The notes: generated from the sequence alone by a model not told the origin. 64,000 nt of DNA from an uncultured Bacteroidota bacterium (GCA_937901965.1 CALGSW010000001.1:124001-188000), one strand, 5' to 3'. Shown: positions 25,796 through 35,751, numbered from the stretch's first letter. Numbers and translations are program-made.

Positions 25796-26776
25796 TTAAA
25801 ACCGGAACTGATCCTGCTTTGGAAATAGTCCAAAAAGGCCACCGGTATGGATAAAGAGGACATTGGAGCCGGATGGCACATTGCCCTCTTTTATTTCATT
25901 GTATAGTCCATACATTGCCTTCCCGGTATAAACAGGATCCAGAACCAATCCCTCAGAAGAGGCTACTGATTGAATAAATTCCAGCTCTTCCGATCTGCTG
26001 ATTGCATAACCTATACCCACATACTTGTCATTAATCTCAACATCTTCACTTTCAAAACTGGCCTCAAGTCCGGCTATTTTTGCAGCTTCAAGATTAATAG
26101 CATGAATTTTATCTACAAAATATTGTTTGTCTGATCCAACAGCAAATCCAATTATTCTCTTTCCAAGTTTTAACTCTTTATTTGCAGTACATAAACCTGA
26201 ATATGTTCCCCCTGAGCCCACTGCAACTACGACGGTATCAAACTTAATTCCTATCTTACTTTCCTGAGAGACAACCTCAACCATTGCTTCATAATACCCC
26301 ATACTGCCAACTGCATTTGATGCCCCCTCCGGAATAACAAAACATTTGCGCCCCTTCTCTTTTGCCAGTTTCTCTCCTATCCTCTCCATTATCACATCTC
26401 TTGAATCTCTGTACTCATCCGCATTACAGAAATGCACATTTGCCCCAAAAAGCTTGTCCAGAAAATAGTTCCCTTCAATTTTAGGAACATCACCTATTCT
26501 TAGCAAAAGTTCACAATCAAGACCAAGGAGAGCAGCAGCAGCAGCAGTTGCCCTGCAATGGTTAGACTGTATTCCTCCGGTTGTTATGAGTGTGTCATAC
26601 CCATTATCAACAGCAATTTTAAGAAGGTATTCAAGTTTCCTGATCTTATTACCGGAAATTTCTGATCCGGTCTGGTCATCTCTTTTAATAAAAAGATTTA
26701 CACCCCACTCTTTTGAAAGTCTCTCCAGCTTCACAATCTTTGTGGGCAGATTTGCAAGGTTAATTTTTTTTATCAT
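25796..26776 (-). CDS. PLP-dependent D-cysteine desulfhydrase / ACC deaminase family protein
   Basis: 326 residues, fold type II PLP enzyme. The PLP lysine is in SGNKIRKLEYLL (about residue 45); the phosphate loop VAVGSGGTYSGL and a TGGIQSNHCRATAA substrate block are present. Members split D-cysteine to pyruvate, sulfide and ammonia, or deaminate aminocyclopropane carboxylate; the sequence does not decide. In an amino-acid fermenter, D-cysteine or a similar D-amino acid is the likelier substrate. Its ATG overlaps the stop of the TlpA-like gene by 4 bp. Confidence 0.82.
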   Translation of the reverse strand: MIKKINLANLPTKIVKLERLSKEWGVNLFIKRDDQTGSEISGNKIRKLEYLLKIAVDNGYDTLITTGGIQSNHCRATAAAAALLGLDCELLLRIGDVPKIEGNYFLDKLFGANVHFCNADEYRDSRDVIMERIGEKLAKEKGRKCFVIPEGASNAVGSMGYYEAMVEVVSQESKIGIKFDTVVVAVGSGGTYSGLCTANKELKLGKRIIGFAVGSDKQYFVDKIHAINLEAAKIAGLEASFESEDVEINDKYVGIGYAISRSEELEFIQSVASSEGLVLDPVYTGKAMYGLYNEIKEGNVPSGSNVLFIHTGGLFGLFPKQDQFRF

Positions 26777-27345
26777 TTTGCGGATATTTTTTCAAGTTCC
26801 TGGTCAATAAGCCCTACCATGGAGTTAAACTCCTCTTCTTCAAACAATCTTGTTAGCATAATTATTTTTCCCTGTGGGTCTATGATAATATTTCTCGTTA
26901 CTCCTGCATCAGGACCGCAGAAAAGCTGAAATTTCTCACCATTCAAATCCAGTGTTAATGGATAGGAAATATTTAAATCTTTGGCGAATTTTTCTGTTAT
27001 CTCTTTACTCTCCTTGAAATCAATTCCCAAAAGCAGAAAATTTGGATTACCTGAGTGTCTTTTCCATATCTTCTCTTCAATGAATGGCATCTCTTTTCTG
27101 CATACTCCACACCAGCTTGCAGTGAACTGTAACATAATCAGCTTGCCTCTATGAGAAGAGAGCATCTCTCTCCTTCCGTCCAGATATTCAATCTCAAAAT
27201 CAGGAGTTTCATCTCCTACTTTAACAATATAACCCCTGCTGTCTGCAATAACCGGAGCAGTTTTCTCTTCAATGTTTGTTGTCCTGTTTTTACACGAGAA
27301 AAGCACAAAAGAGAAGATAAGAATAAAAAATAGAGCCCTCTTCAT
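26773..27345 (-). CDS. TlpA/AhpC-type thioredoxin-like lipoprotein
   Basis: 190 residues. Lipoprotein signal MKRALFFILIFSFVLFSC with lipobox Cys18, then a thioredoxin fold with the redox pair in FTASWCGVCRKEMPF (CxxC) and the cis-Pro region GVTRNIIIDPQGKI. It is a periplasmic thiol-disulfide reductase, perhaps for c-type cytochrome or envelope protein thiols. It is first in a two-gene operon and has a TAnnTTTG element 32 bp upstream. Confidence 0.88.
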   Translation of the reverse strand: MKRALFFILIFSFVLFSCKNRTTNIEEKTAPVIADSRGYIVKVGDETPDFEIEYLDGRREMLSSHRGKLIMLQFTASWCGVCRKEMPFIEEKIWKRHSGNPNFLLLGIDFKESKEITEKFAKDLNISYPLTLDLNGEKFQLFCGPDAGVTRNIIIDPQGKIIMLTRLFEEEEFNSMVGLIDQELEKISAK

Positions 27346-27377
27346 TTTTATAGTTTTTTATTGATTACTGTTTAATA

Positions 27378-27385
27378 CAAATTTA
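27378..27385 (-). promoter_or_regulatory. -7 element for the TlpA-like gene
   Basis: TAAATTTG on the minus strand, in a 78-bp divergent gap shared with the amidase promoter. Confidence 0.5.
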
Positions 27386-27397
27386 CTCATTTATGAT

Positions 27398-27405
27398 TAC
27401 TTTTG
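27398..27405 (+). promoter_or_regulatory. -7 element for the amidase-cysteine desulfidase operon
   Basis: TACTTTTG, exact TAnnTTTG, 18 bp before the ATG at 27424. It overlaps an in-frame TTG at 27403, which is therefore not the likely start. Confidence 0.55.
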
Positions 27406-27423
27406 CACTCCAAACAAAACAAT

Positions 27424-30400
27424 ATGAAAAAAATCTCCCTTCTGTTTCTGGCCTTGGTTTTATTTGCGATTCCTACCACCATAAACGCACAAAGGCTGGA
27501 TTCCAGACAATTTTCTGCAGCAGCGGATTCTCTCCAGTCATATTTCAAAAACAAGGCCTTTGTTTTAGGGAAAATTACAATTTCAAGAGCTGTTAAAAGT
27601 GGCAATACACTTACTCTTTCTTTCTCTTCAGCACTTTCAGAGTATGCTTTCAGAGAAGATAATGTTAGTAAAGCCTACGAAATTGTCAGAAACAACATCC
27701 CTGAACCTTACAGACAAATGGGTCTGATAATAGAATCATCAAGATCACCGCTTGAGGACTTTATCCCCCCGGCCTACAGGAGAATTGCTGCAAAACAGGT
27801 TAAAAAAGAGACAAAAAGCCATTCAAAAGTGGCAGTTGTAAATCCACTCGTTACAAAATTTTCACCTGTTGCAAAATTCACTTCAGGAATGGAGGGTAAA
27901 CATATTGCGCTATGGCAGAGCCATGGTTTCTACTATGAGCAAAAACTTCTCAGATGGGAATGGCAAAGAGCAAGAATATTTCAGACTGTAGAGGATTTGT
28001 ACACACAGTCATATGTTTTACCTTTCCTTGTCCCTATGCTTGAAAATGCCGGTGCATACGTTCTTATGCCAAGGGAGAGGGACATACAACTAAATGAAAT
28101 TATTGTTGACAATGATATTGCCGGATCCGGTTACATTGAAAAAAATGGTTCAAGAAGGTGGAATAATACAGACTCTCTTGGCTTTTCATCTTCAAAGGAG
28201 GTTTATGTCTCTGGAGAAAATCCATTCAGAACGGGGAGTGCCAGAATTGTAAGAGGAACCAATGAAAAAGAGGAAGAGAGCAAAGCTGAGTGGCATGCAC
28301 AAATACCGGAGACTGGCGAATATGCCGTTTATGTCTCATACCAGACAATGCCAAAGAGTACATCTAAGGCAAAATATACAGTACATCATTCTGCAGGTGA
28401 AAGCTCATTTTATGTAAACCAGAAGATGGGAGGCGGAACCTGGATATACCTCGGAACATTTCATTTTATTAAAGGAGCTGATTATCAATTTGTATCGCTC
28501 TCAAATCTTACTGAAAACAGCAGAGAATACATCACAGCAGATGCTGTAAAATTTGGAGGTGGTTATGGTAATATAGCCAGGAAACCGGCTGAAGAGGGCT
28601 CTGAGATGAATGTGAAAAGCTCATCAAATGAACCAGTTTCAAAAGTAAAAATAGATATTGATGTAGAACCAATTATCAGCGGATATCCAAGATTTACGGA
28701 GGGGGCGAGATACTGGCTGCAGTGGGCAGGATTTTCAGATACCATTTACTCTCCAAATAAAAACGCCAATGACTACAATGATGACTATATGTCAAGAGGT
28801 AAATGGGTTAATGTCTTATCAGGTGGCTCCTCAGTAAATCCAGAAGAGAAGGGGCTGAACATCCCTGTTAACCTCGCATTCGCATTCCACACAGATGCCG
28901 GTACAACCCTTAATGATTCAATAATTGGTACATTAGGGATATACACACGCTCATCCAATGGGTCTGATCTCTATCCGGACGGCAGAGACAGGATTGAAGG
29001 CAGATATCTTACAGATATGATAAAAAACCAGATTGTACAAGATATCAGAGCCAAGCACGAACCAATATGGCAACAGAGGGGAATTTGGGACAGATCATAC
29101 TCAGAGTCAAGGTCACCTGTAGTACCTACAATGCTTCTCGAACTTCTCTCACACCAGAATCTTGCAGATATGAGATATGGTCTTGATCCTGAATTCAGGT
29201 TTACTGTGTCCCGTGCTATTTATAAAGGCATGCTTAAATATCTTGCTGCAGCTGATGGTAAAGATTTCGTTGTTCAACCACTTCCTGTTCAGGAGTTCTC
29301 TCTCTCATTGCATAACGACGTCGCACTTCTGCGCTGGAGAGGAGTTGAAGACTCTCTTGAAGAAACGGCAACACCAGAAAGATTTATAGTATACACAAGA
29401 AAAGGGGATTCCGGGTTTGACTCGGGCAGAGTTGTTCAGGGTAACTCTCTGGCTGTTGACATTGAGAAAGGTGTTGTTTACTCATTTAAAGTGACAGCAG
29501 CAAATAAAGGTGGCGAAAGCTTCCCTTCTGAGATACTGTCACTTTACAGCTCACCTGAAGAGAGGGGAAAAGTTTTAATAATTAATGGATTCACAAGAAT
29601 ATCAGCACCTTCACATTTTGCAACCCCTGATACTACAATGGGTGGTTTTGCAGATTATGATGACTATGGCTCTCCATATATTAAAGACATATCATACATT
29701 GGAAGTCAGTATGAATTCAGAAGAGAAATACCGTGGATGGACGACGATTCGCCGGGATTCGGAGCATCATATGCAGATTACGAGACAAGGGTGATTGCAG
29801 GAAATACTTTTGATTTTCCGTCAATTCACGGCAAGGCTTTCGCAAAAGCAGGATACAGTTTTGTCTCTTCAGGCAGAGATGCAGTTGAAAAGGAGTCTGT
29901 TGATTTAAACGCATATGACATTGTAGACATTATCATGGGTAAGCAGAGACAGTACAGAATGGGACGAGGAGTTGGGAATGTAAAATTTAAAGTTTTTACA
30001 CCAGGAATCATGAAGGCTGTTGAAAGTTATTCAAAAGCAGGCGGAAATATTTTAATTAGCGGATCATACATAGCAACAGATGTTTGGGATAGTATTGAAA
30101 TGGATGATACTACTAAAAACTTTGTTCAGAATGTACTTAAATATGAGTGGAGAACAAACCATGCCAGCAGAACAGGCTATGTAAAATCTGTGCAAAGCCC
30201 GTATAAATTCAAAGGGGAGTTCTCTTTCCATACTGTTCCAAACGAGTTTTCTTATACATCTGAGTCACCGGACGGGATTGAGCCAAAAGGTAGAGGAGCA
30301 TGGACCATTTTCAGATATAAAGACAATAACATTTCTGCCGGGGTTGCTTATAAAGGAGACTACAATGTTGTCTCTCTGGGCTTCCCTGTTGAGACAATAA

Positions 30401-30477
30401 AGAGTAAATCTGATATTGATACTCTGATTAACTCTGTGATTAATTTTTTCAATGAGGGAAAACAGGCTCAGCAATGA
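27424..30477 (+). CDS. Large secreted N-acetylmuramoyl-L-alanine amidase-like protein
   Basis: 1017 residues from the ATG at 27424, with signal peptide MKKISLLFLALVLFAIPTTINAQ. An amidase_3-like catalytic domain is split around an insert: ALWQSHGFYY at about 160 and AFHTDAGTT at about 487 give zinc-site histidines, and LLELLSHQN at about 570 gives the glutamate. The insert (about 230-380) is a golvesin/Xly carbohydrate-binding-like module (EYAVYVSYQTMP, TWIYLGTFHF). A fibronectin III-like segment and a C-terminal alpha/beta domain (VLIINGFTRI, NILISGSYIATDVWD) follow. It probably trims peptidoglycan or a related polymer outside the inner membrane. Its stop overlaps the next ATG. Confidence 0.75.
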   Translation: MKKISLLFLALVLFAIPTTINAQRLDSRQFSAAADSLQSYFKNKAFVLGKITISRAVKSGNTLTLSFSSALSEYAFREDNVSKAYEIVRNNIPEPYRQMGLIIESSRSPLEDFIPPAYRRIAAKQVKKETKSHSKVAVVNPLVTKFSPVAKFTSGMEGKHIALWQSHGFYYEQKLLRWEWQRARIFQTVEDLYTQSYVLPFLVPMLENAGAYVLMPRERDIQLNEIIVDNDIAGSGYIEKNGSRRWNNTDSLGFSSSKEVYVSGENPFRTGSARIVRGTNEKEEESKAEWHAQIPETGEYAVYVSYQTMPKSTSKAKYTVHHSAGESSFYVNQKMGGGTWIYLGTFHFIKGADYQFVSLSNLTENSREYITADAVKFGGGYGNIARKPAEEGSEMNVKSSSNEPVSKVKIDIDVEPIISGYPRFTEGARYWLQWAGFSDTIYSPNKNANDYNDDYMSRGKWVNVLSGGSSVNPEEKGLNIPVNLAFAFHTDAGTTLNDSIIGTLGIYTRSSNGSDLYPDGRDRIEGRYLTDMIKNQIVQDIRAKHEPIWQQRGIWDRSYSESRSPVVPTMLLELLSHQNLADMRYGLDPEFRFTVSRAIYKGMLKYLAAADGKDFVVQPLPVQEFSLSLHNDVALLRWRGVEDSLEETATPERFIVYTRKGDSGFDSGRVVQGNSLAVDIEKGVVYSFKVTAANKGGESFPSEILSLYSSPEERGKVLIINGFTRISAPSHFATPDTTMGGFADYDDYGSPYIKDISYIGSQYEFRREIPWMDDDSPGFGASYADYETRVIAGNTFDFPSIHGKAFAKAGYSFVSSGRDAVEKESVDLNAYDIVDIIMGKQRQYRMGRGVGNVKFKVFTPGIMKAVESYSKAGGNILISGSYIATDVWDSIEMDDTTKNFVQNVLKYEWRTNHASRTGYVKSVQSPYKFKGEFSFHTVPNEFSYTSESPDGIEPKGRGAWTIFRYKDNNISAGVAYKGDYNVVSLGFPVETIKSKSDIDTLINSVINFFNEGKQAQQ

Positions 30478-31778
30478 CTAAGATAACAGACAAATCAATT
30501 ATTGATTTAATTAAAAGAGAGGTAAAACCGGCACTTGGGTGTACCGAACCGGTGGCTGTCTCTCTTGCGGTTGCCAGAGCATCTGAAGAGCTTGAAAAAC
30601 TGAATTTAAGTGTTCAAAGAGTAGATGTTGAGGTAAGTGCAAATATCCTGAAAAACGGAATGGGAGTTGGAGTACCCGGCACAGGCATGGTTGGCCTTCA
30701 CATCGCTGCAGCTCTGGGTGTAACATGTGGCAAGAGTGTATATAAACTGGAAGTTCTCAGGGATATTGACAATAAATCTATTGAGGCTGCCAAAAAGATG
30801 GTTGACCAAAATCTTATTGGAATAACAATTTCAAAATCCGATAAGAAGCTTTATATAAAGGCAATATGCAAATCATCAGAGCACAAGTCCGAAGTTGTTA
30901 TTGAGGAGAATCATGACTCAATCACAAGCGTTATTGTTGACGGAACGCCCCTTTTCAAGGGGACCCCTGTGTACGGAGAAAACATATCAGATTTGAATGA
31001 GGTCAGTGAACAGAGATATTCACTAACAATTAAGAAAATTTGGGATTTTGCTTTAAAGATAGATTTTAAAGAGATTGAATTTATTCTGGAATCGGAGAGT
31101 ATGAACAGGGCCCTTGCAACAGAGGGTTTGGAGAATAAATATGGTCTACAGGTGGGAAGGACTATTCAGGATAATGTACACAAAAATATTTTTGGCAGCG
31201 GACTTCTAACCTACTCTATGGCTATTACGGCTGCTGCCTCAGATGCCAGAATGGCCGGTTGCACTCTTCCGGCAATGAGCAATTCAGGTAGTGGTAATCA
31301 GGGTATTACGGTTACTATGCCTGTTATTGCGGCAGCTGAAAAACTTGGATCATCAAGAGAAGAGCTGGCAAGAGCATTGGTATTGAGCCATTTGGTAGCG
31401 ATTCATATTAAACAATATCTGGGCAAGTTATCGGCACTTTGTGGCTGTGTTATCGCCTCTACAGGAGCATCCTGCGGAATTGTTTTCCTTAGAAAGGGAA
31501 ATTATGAGCAAGTTACTTATGCTATTAAAAACATGATAGGTAACATAACCGGAATGGTTTGCGATGGTGCTAAAGTAGGTTGCGCCCTAAAAGTTGCATC
31601 AGGAGTCTCCTCAGCTGTTCAGTCTTCTATTCTTGCACTGGATAACATCTGCATTTCTGAAAACGACGGAATTATTGAAAAGGATATTGAAAAGACAATA
31701 AAAAACCTGGGTTCAATAGGTTCAGAGGGGATGAAGCAAACAGACAATATGATTCTTGACATTATGATCTGCAAATAA
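30474..31778 (+). CDS. cyuA: L-cysteine desulfidase (CyuA/YhaM family)
   Basis: 434 residues, COG3681 family related to the serine dehydratase alpha chain. It splits L-cysteine to pyruvate, ammonia and sulfide with a [4Fe-4S] cluster. Seen: PALGCTEPVAVSLA near residue 21, NGMGVGVPGTG, MSNSGSGNQGITVTMP, a C-rich stretch SALCGCVIASTGASCGIVFL, and GMVCDGAKVGCALKV, supplying several candidate cluster cysteines. ATG overlaps the amidase stop by 4 bp, an unexpected pairing. A terminator follows. Confidence 0.87.
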   Translation: MTKITDKSIIDLIKREVKPALGCTEPVAVSLAVARASEELEKLNLSVQRVDVEVSANILKNGMGVGVPGTGMVGLHIAAALGVTCGKSVYKLEVLRDIDNKSIEAAKKMVDQNLIGITISKSDKKLYIKAICKSSEHKSEVVIEENHDSITSVIVDGTPLFKGTPVYGENISDLNEVSEQRYSLTIKKIWDFALKIDFKEIEFILESESMNRALATEGLENKYGLQVGRTIQDNVHKNIFGSGLLTYSMAITAAASDARMAGCTLPAMSNSGSGNQGITVTMPVIAAAEKLGSSREELARALVLSHLVAIHIKQYLGKLSALCGCVIASTGASCGIVFLRKGNYEQVTYAIKNMIGNITGMVCDGAKVGCALKVASGVSSAVQSSILALDNICISENDGIIEKDIEKTIKNLGSIGSEGMKQTDNMILDIMICK

Positions 31779-31803
31779 AAACTTTTATGACTATTTGTCA
31801 GAG

Positions 31804-31836
31804 AAAGGCATCCATTTAAAAAATGGTATGCCTTTT
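31804..31836 (+). terminator. Terminator after cyuA
   Basis: Stem AAAGGCAT/ATGCCTTT (31804-31811, 31828-31835) continued by CCATTT/AAATGG with one bulged T, followed by TTTTGATTTTT. Confidence 0.8.
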
Positions 31837-31888
31837 GATTTTTACAGCAATCAGGAATATTTAATAATTAAACTAATAACTGTATACT

Positions 31889-33937
31889 ATGCAAAAAGGG
31901 ACTATAGGCGTAACAAGTGAAAACATCTTTCCAATAATCAAAAAGTTTCTCTATTCGGACCATGAAATTTTCCTGAGAGAACTTGTTTCTAATGCTGTTG
32001 ATGCAACTCAGAAACTTAAGGCGCTCTCTTCAAGCGGAGAATTTAAAGGAGAGACGGGAGAGCTCAGAGTGAAGGTATCATCAGATCCCAAAAAAGGTAC
32101 AATCACAATAAGTGATAATGGAATTGGGATGACAGAAGATGAGGTAAACAAGTACATCAATCAGATTGCCTTTTCAAGTGCAGGCGAATTTCTTGATAAA
32201 TATAAAGATCAGCTTAACAATATTATAGGCCACTTTGGACTCGGCTTCTATTCAGCATTTATGGTTTCAAAAAAGGTTGAGATACAGACCCTCTCATGGA
32301 AAGAGGGGGCTGAGGCTGTAAAATGGAGCTGTGAGGGTGATCCATCATACGAAATTGGAAAAGGGAAACGCAAAGAGAGAGGTACAGATATTATTCTTTA
32401 TCTGGATGACGAATCAAAAGAGTTTGCAACCGATGAGAAGATAAACCATCTGCTGAACAAATATTGTAAATTCCTTCCGGTAGAGATTGCGTTCGGCAGG
32501 GAGACAGAGTGGAAAGACGGAAAACAGGTAGAGACAGGTAATGATAAAATTATAAACAACCCGGTTCCTCTATGGACAAGAAAACCTGCCGAGCTTAAAG
32601 AGGAGGACTATCTTAACTTCTATCGCGAACTCTATCCAATGCAGGAAGATCCTCTGTTTCACATTCATCTGAATGTAGACTACCCGTTCAACCTGACAGG
32701 AGTATTATATTTTCCAAAAATTAAAGATAAAATAGAGGTTTCCAGGAATAAAATCCAGCTTTACTGCAACCAGGTATTTGTTACCGATTCTGTTGAAAAC
32801 ATTGTCCCTGACTTCCTTACACTACTGCATGGAGTTATTGACTCTCCTGATATCCCTCTCAATGTATCAAGAAGTTATCTCCAGTCTGACTCAAATGTTA
32901 AGAAGATCTCTTCACACATCACAAAAAAGGTTGCAGACAGACTAGAAGATATATTCAAGAATGATAGAAAATCTCTTGAGGAAAAATGGGATAACCTGAA
33001 AATATTCATTGAATATGGTATGCTTACAGATGAGAAATTTTATGAAAGAGCAGAAAAATTCTCACTATTAAAGAATACCGATAATAAGTTTTTTAGTTTT
33101 GAAGAGTACAGAAAGCTTATTGAGACTGAACAAACAGACAAGAATAAAAAACTAATATACCTCTACACTACTGACACACAGGAGCAATATACATTTATTG
33201 AAAGTGCAAAAAACAGAGGCTATGATGTTCTTGTATTTGACAGTCAGCTTGATTCTCATTATGTCAATCTTCTGGAGTCAAAATTTAAAGATTCTTCATT
33301 TATGAGGGTTGACTCTGATCATATTGATAAAATAATCCAGAAGAGCGAAATTGAGAAGCCAAAAATTAGTGTTGCAGAAGAGAAAGATATTGAACACGCT
33401 TTTGAGGCAGTATTACCAACAGGAAATCACTACAACGTGAGTATTGAGAATCTAGGTGAGAACGAACCTGCAGTTATGATTACAAGAAGTGAATTTATGA
33501 GAAGGTACAGGGAGATGTCTGCCATGAACGGAGGCATGAATTTCTACGGCTCTCTTCCTGAATCATACAGTATAATTGTAAACTACAACCACCCGGTAAT
33601 TAAAAAAATACTTGAACAAAAGGCAGAAAAATTGTCTTCCGAATTAAACTCAATTGAGGCAAAAATTTCTGTTCCGGAGAGGGAATTAAATGATATTACA
33701 GAGAAGACCAAAGGTAAGAAGGAGGATGAAATAGATAAAGCTGTAAGGGACAATAAAGAGAAGGTTGAGAAAGAGATTGAGGAGATTAAGGGTGAGAGAA
33801 AGAGGCTTCTTGCGGACTTTGGTAAAGAGAGCGAACTTTTAAGACAAGTTTGCGATCTGGCATTACTTTCAAATGGTATGCTTAAAGGTGAGGATCTTAA
33901 CAGATTTGTAAAAAGAAGCCTCTCTCTTATTAGCTAA
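31889..33937 (+). CDS. htpG: Molecular chaperone HtpG (Hsp90)
   Basis: 682 residues, somewhat longer than the 624-residue E. coli protein. The N-terminal GHKL ATPase is clear: FLRELVSNAVDA, ISDNGIGMTEDEV and IGHFGLGFYSAFMVS. The middle domain has NVSRSYLQSD with the catalytic-loop arginine. Near the C-terminus, a charged, probably coiled-coil insertion (KTKGKKEDEIDKAVRDNK) accounts for part of the extra length, as in other Bacteroidetes. Own transcription unit between two terminators; no TAnnTTTG element precedes it. Confidence 0.95.
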   Translation: MQKGTIGVTSENIFPIIKKFLYSDHEIFLRELVSNAVDATQKLKALSSSGEFKGETGELRVKVSSDPKKGTITISDNGIGMTEDEVNKYINQIAFSSAGEFLDKYKDQLNNIIGHFGLGFYSAFMVSKKVEIQTLSWKEGAEAVKWSCEGDPSYEIGKGKRKERGTDIILYLDDESKEFATDEKINHLLNKYCKFLPVEIAFGRETEWKDGKQVETGNDKIINNPVPLWTRKPAELKEEDYLNFYRELYPMQEDPLFHIHLNVDYPFNLTGVLYFPKIKDKIEVSRNKIQLYCNQVFVTDSVENIVPDFLTLLHGVIDSPDIPLNVSRSYLQSDSNVKKISSHITKKVADRLEDIFKNDRKSLEEKWDNLKIFIEYGMLTDEKFYERAEKFSLLKNTDNKFFSFEEYRKLIETEQTDKNKKLIYLYTTDTQEQYTFIESAKNRGYDVLVFDSQLDSHYVNLLESKFKDSSFMRVDSDHIDKIIQKSEIEKPKISVAEEKDIEHAFEAVLPTGNHYNVSIENLGENEPAVMITRSEFMRRYREMSAMNGGMNFYGSLPESYSIIVNYNHPVIKKILEQKAEKLSSELNSIEAKISVPERELNDITEKTKGKKEDEIDKAVRDNKEKVEKEIEEIKGERKRLLADFGKESELLRQVCDLALLSNGMLKGEDLNRFVKRSLSLIS

Positions 33938-33958
33938 GTTACTACATTATAACAAATT

Positions 33959-33993
33959 AACAAAAGCGTAACAGGAATTGTTACGCTTTTGTT
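33959..33993 (+). terminator. Terminator after htpG
   Basis: A perfect 15-bp stem (33959-33973 with 33979-33993) with loop GGAAT. Its A-rich left arm and T-rich right arm make it able to work in both directions. Confidence 0.9.
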
Positions 33994-34044
33994 AATTTTA
34001 AGTGCCTCATCACTAATTTTTTCTAATTTTTATGATTCTTGCAA

Positions 34045-34052
34045 TAATTTTG
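34045..34052 (+). promoter_or_regulatory. -7 element for the phosphate transport genes
   Basis: TAATTTTG, 15 bp before the ATG at 34068. It lies downstream of an in-frame ATG at 34032, which argues that the second ATG is the real start. Confidence 0.55.
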
Positions 34053-34067
34053 CAAAAAATTAATCAT

Positions 34068-34718
34068 ATGAAATTAGACCGATTTTTACAGCTATTTGTG
34101 GTAAAAGAGAAGAAGTTTTACCCATTGTACATTGCTCAGACTGAAAATATTGTTGAAGCTGCCAATGAGCTTAAGAGAATGTATCTCGAGAGCAATTATG
34201 AACTTCAAAAAGAGAGTTACAAAAAAATCAAGGATCTTGAATCCAGGGGCGATAAAATTACCGCAAAGATCTACGAAGAGTTGAACCTAACCTTTGTAAC
34301 ACCGTTTGACAGAGAGGATATTCATATACTTGCCTCAAGAATTGATACTTTTCTTGACTTTATTCATGATGCAGGCAGAAAGCTGGTAATGTACAAACCT
34401 GCCCCACCGGCGAAGGACCTTATTACAATTGTTGATCTGATACTTGAAGATGCAAGATTAATCTCAGAGATAGCAAAGGGTCTTGAGAATATGGCAAAAA
34501 AGAATGATGATATTCTTAAAAAATGTAAGAGAATTAAAGATATTGAACATAAGGTTGACGAACTTTACGAAGACTACAACACCTTCCTGTTTCAAAATGA
34601 GAAAGATGCTATTGAACTCGTTAAAAATAAAAACATTGTTCAGAGTCTTGAGGACACAACAGACAGAGCAAAAGAGGTTGCAGACAGCATTAAATCCATA
34701 ATAATAAAATTAGCATAA
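34068..34718 (+). CDS. DUF47 family PhoU-like protein, partner of the Pit transporter
   Basis: 216 residues from the ATG at 34068. All-helical PhoU-like protein (COG1392): MKLDRFLQLFVVKEKKFYPLY, then repeated long helices with FVTPFDREDIHILASRIDTFLDFIHDAGRK and DIEHKVDELYEDY. Such proteins sit beside low-affinity phosphate transporters and are thought to adjust their activity. Here pit starts 2 bp after the stop. A longer start at 34032 is possible but would place the promoter inside the gene. Confidence 0.87.
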   Translation: MKLDRFLQLFVVKEKKFYPLYIAQTENIVEAANELKRMYLESNYELQKESYKKIKDLESRGDKITAKIYEELNLTFVTPFDREDIHILASRIDTFLDFIHDAGRKLVMYKPAPPAKDLITIVDLILEDARLISEIAKGLENMAKKNDDILKKCKRIKDIEHKVDELYEDYNTFLFQNEKDAIELVKNKNIVQSLEDTTDRAKEVADSIKSIIIKLA

Positions 34719-34719
34719 C

Positions 34720-35751
34720 ATGTTGACAATAGTTATTATAGGCATAGTGCTGGCTCTTCTGTTTGACTTCCTTAACGGAATGAACGATGCCGCCAATTCA
34801 ATTGCTACCATAGTCTCAACCAGGGTACTCTCTCCGGGTATGGCTGTACTTTGGGCTGCATTCTGGAACTTTGCCGCATATTTTGTTTTTGGTATACACG
34901 TAGCAAACACAATTGGAAAGGGGATAATTGACCCTCAGATTGTAAGCCCTCCGTTAATCCTATCGGCACTTGTGGGTGCAGTTGTATGGGTATGGGTGTG
35001 TACTCATTATGGATTGCCTATTAGTGTATCTCATGCTCTGATTGGCGGCATGATTGGACCTGCCTGGTTTGTTTTTGGAAGCAATGCACTTGTGGCAACC
35101 GGAATCCTGAAAATAGCTCTGTTTATTGTTCTTTCTCCGTTAATCGGTTCTATGCTGAGTTTTATAATGATGTCAATAACCATGCTGATTTTTAAGCGCA
35201 AAAATCCATTGAAAATTGAGGGAGGATTCAAAGTTATGCAGCTATTCTCGTCTGCTATTTTCTCACTGGGACACGGTGGAAACGATGCACAGAAGACAAT
35301 GGGAATTATTGCAATTCTACTGTTCAGTGTTTCAGGAACAAATAGCTTTATTGATACCTATCTGTATGATAATACAGGTGAGTTCCACGTTCCGTTGTGG
35401 CTGATTATTACCTGTTACTCAGTTATTGCACTCGGTACCATAACAGGAGGTTGGAAAGTTATAAGAACTTTGGGCGACGGATTAGCCAAACTTAAACCTG
35501 TCCAGGGATTCTGCGCTGAGACTTCAGGAGCATTGACACTGATAGGTACTGCTCTAGGTGGTATTCCGGTAAGTACTACACACACAATAACAGGTGCAAT
35601 TATTGGAGTGGGGTTAACAAAGGGGGTAGCATCAGTAAAGTGGGCAACAGCAAAAAATATTGTAGCTGCATGGATTTTTACAATCCCTGCAACACTATTA
35701 ATATCAGGTTCAATTTACCTGTTGTATACTGTTCTTTTTCCTGCAGTCTGA
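34720..35751 (+). CDS. pit: Inorganic phosphate transporter, Pit family
   Basis: 343 residues, about ten membrane segments. Both PiT signature repeats are visible: FDFLNGMNDAANSIATIVSTR near residue 15 and SLGHGGNDAQKTMGI near 185. It moves phosphate across the inner membrane using an ion gradient (H+ or Na+; the sequence does not decide). It is coupled to the DUF47 gene. GTALGGIPVSTTHTITGAIIG near the C-terminus is also typical. Confidence 0.93.
   Translation: MLTIVIIGIVLALLFDFLNGMNDAANSIATIVSTRVLSPGMAVLWAAFWNFAAYFVFGIHVANTIGKGIIDPQIVSPPLILSALVGAVVWVWVCTHYGLPISVSHALIGGMIGPAWFVFGSNALVATGILKIALFIVLSPLIGSMLSFIMMSITMLIFKRKNPLKIEGGFKVMQLFSSAIFSLGHGGNDAQKTMGIIAILLFSVSGTNSFIDTYLYDNTGEFHVPLWLIITCYSVIALGTITGGWKVIRTLGDGLAKLKPVQGFCAETSGALTLIGTALGGIPVSTTHTITGAIIGVGLTKGVASVKWATAKNIVAAWIFTIPATLLISGSIYLLYTVLFPAV

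Noticed and set aside
34032..34067. Upstream ATG for the DUF47 gene
   Set aside because: A TAnnTTTG promoter element lies between the two ATGs, and the extra residues do not resemble the family start.
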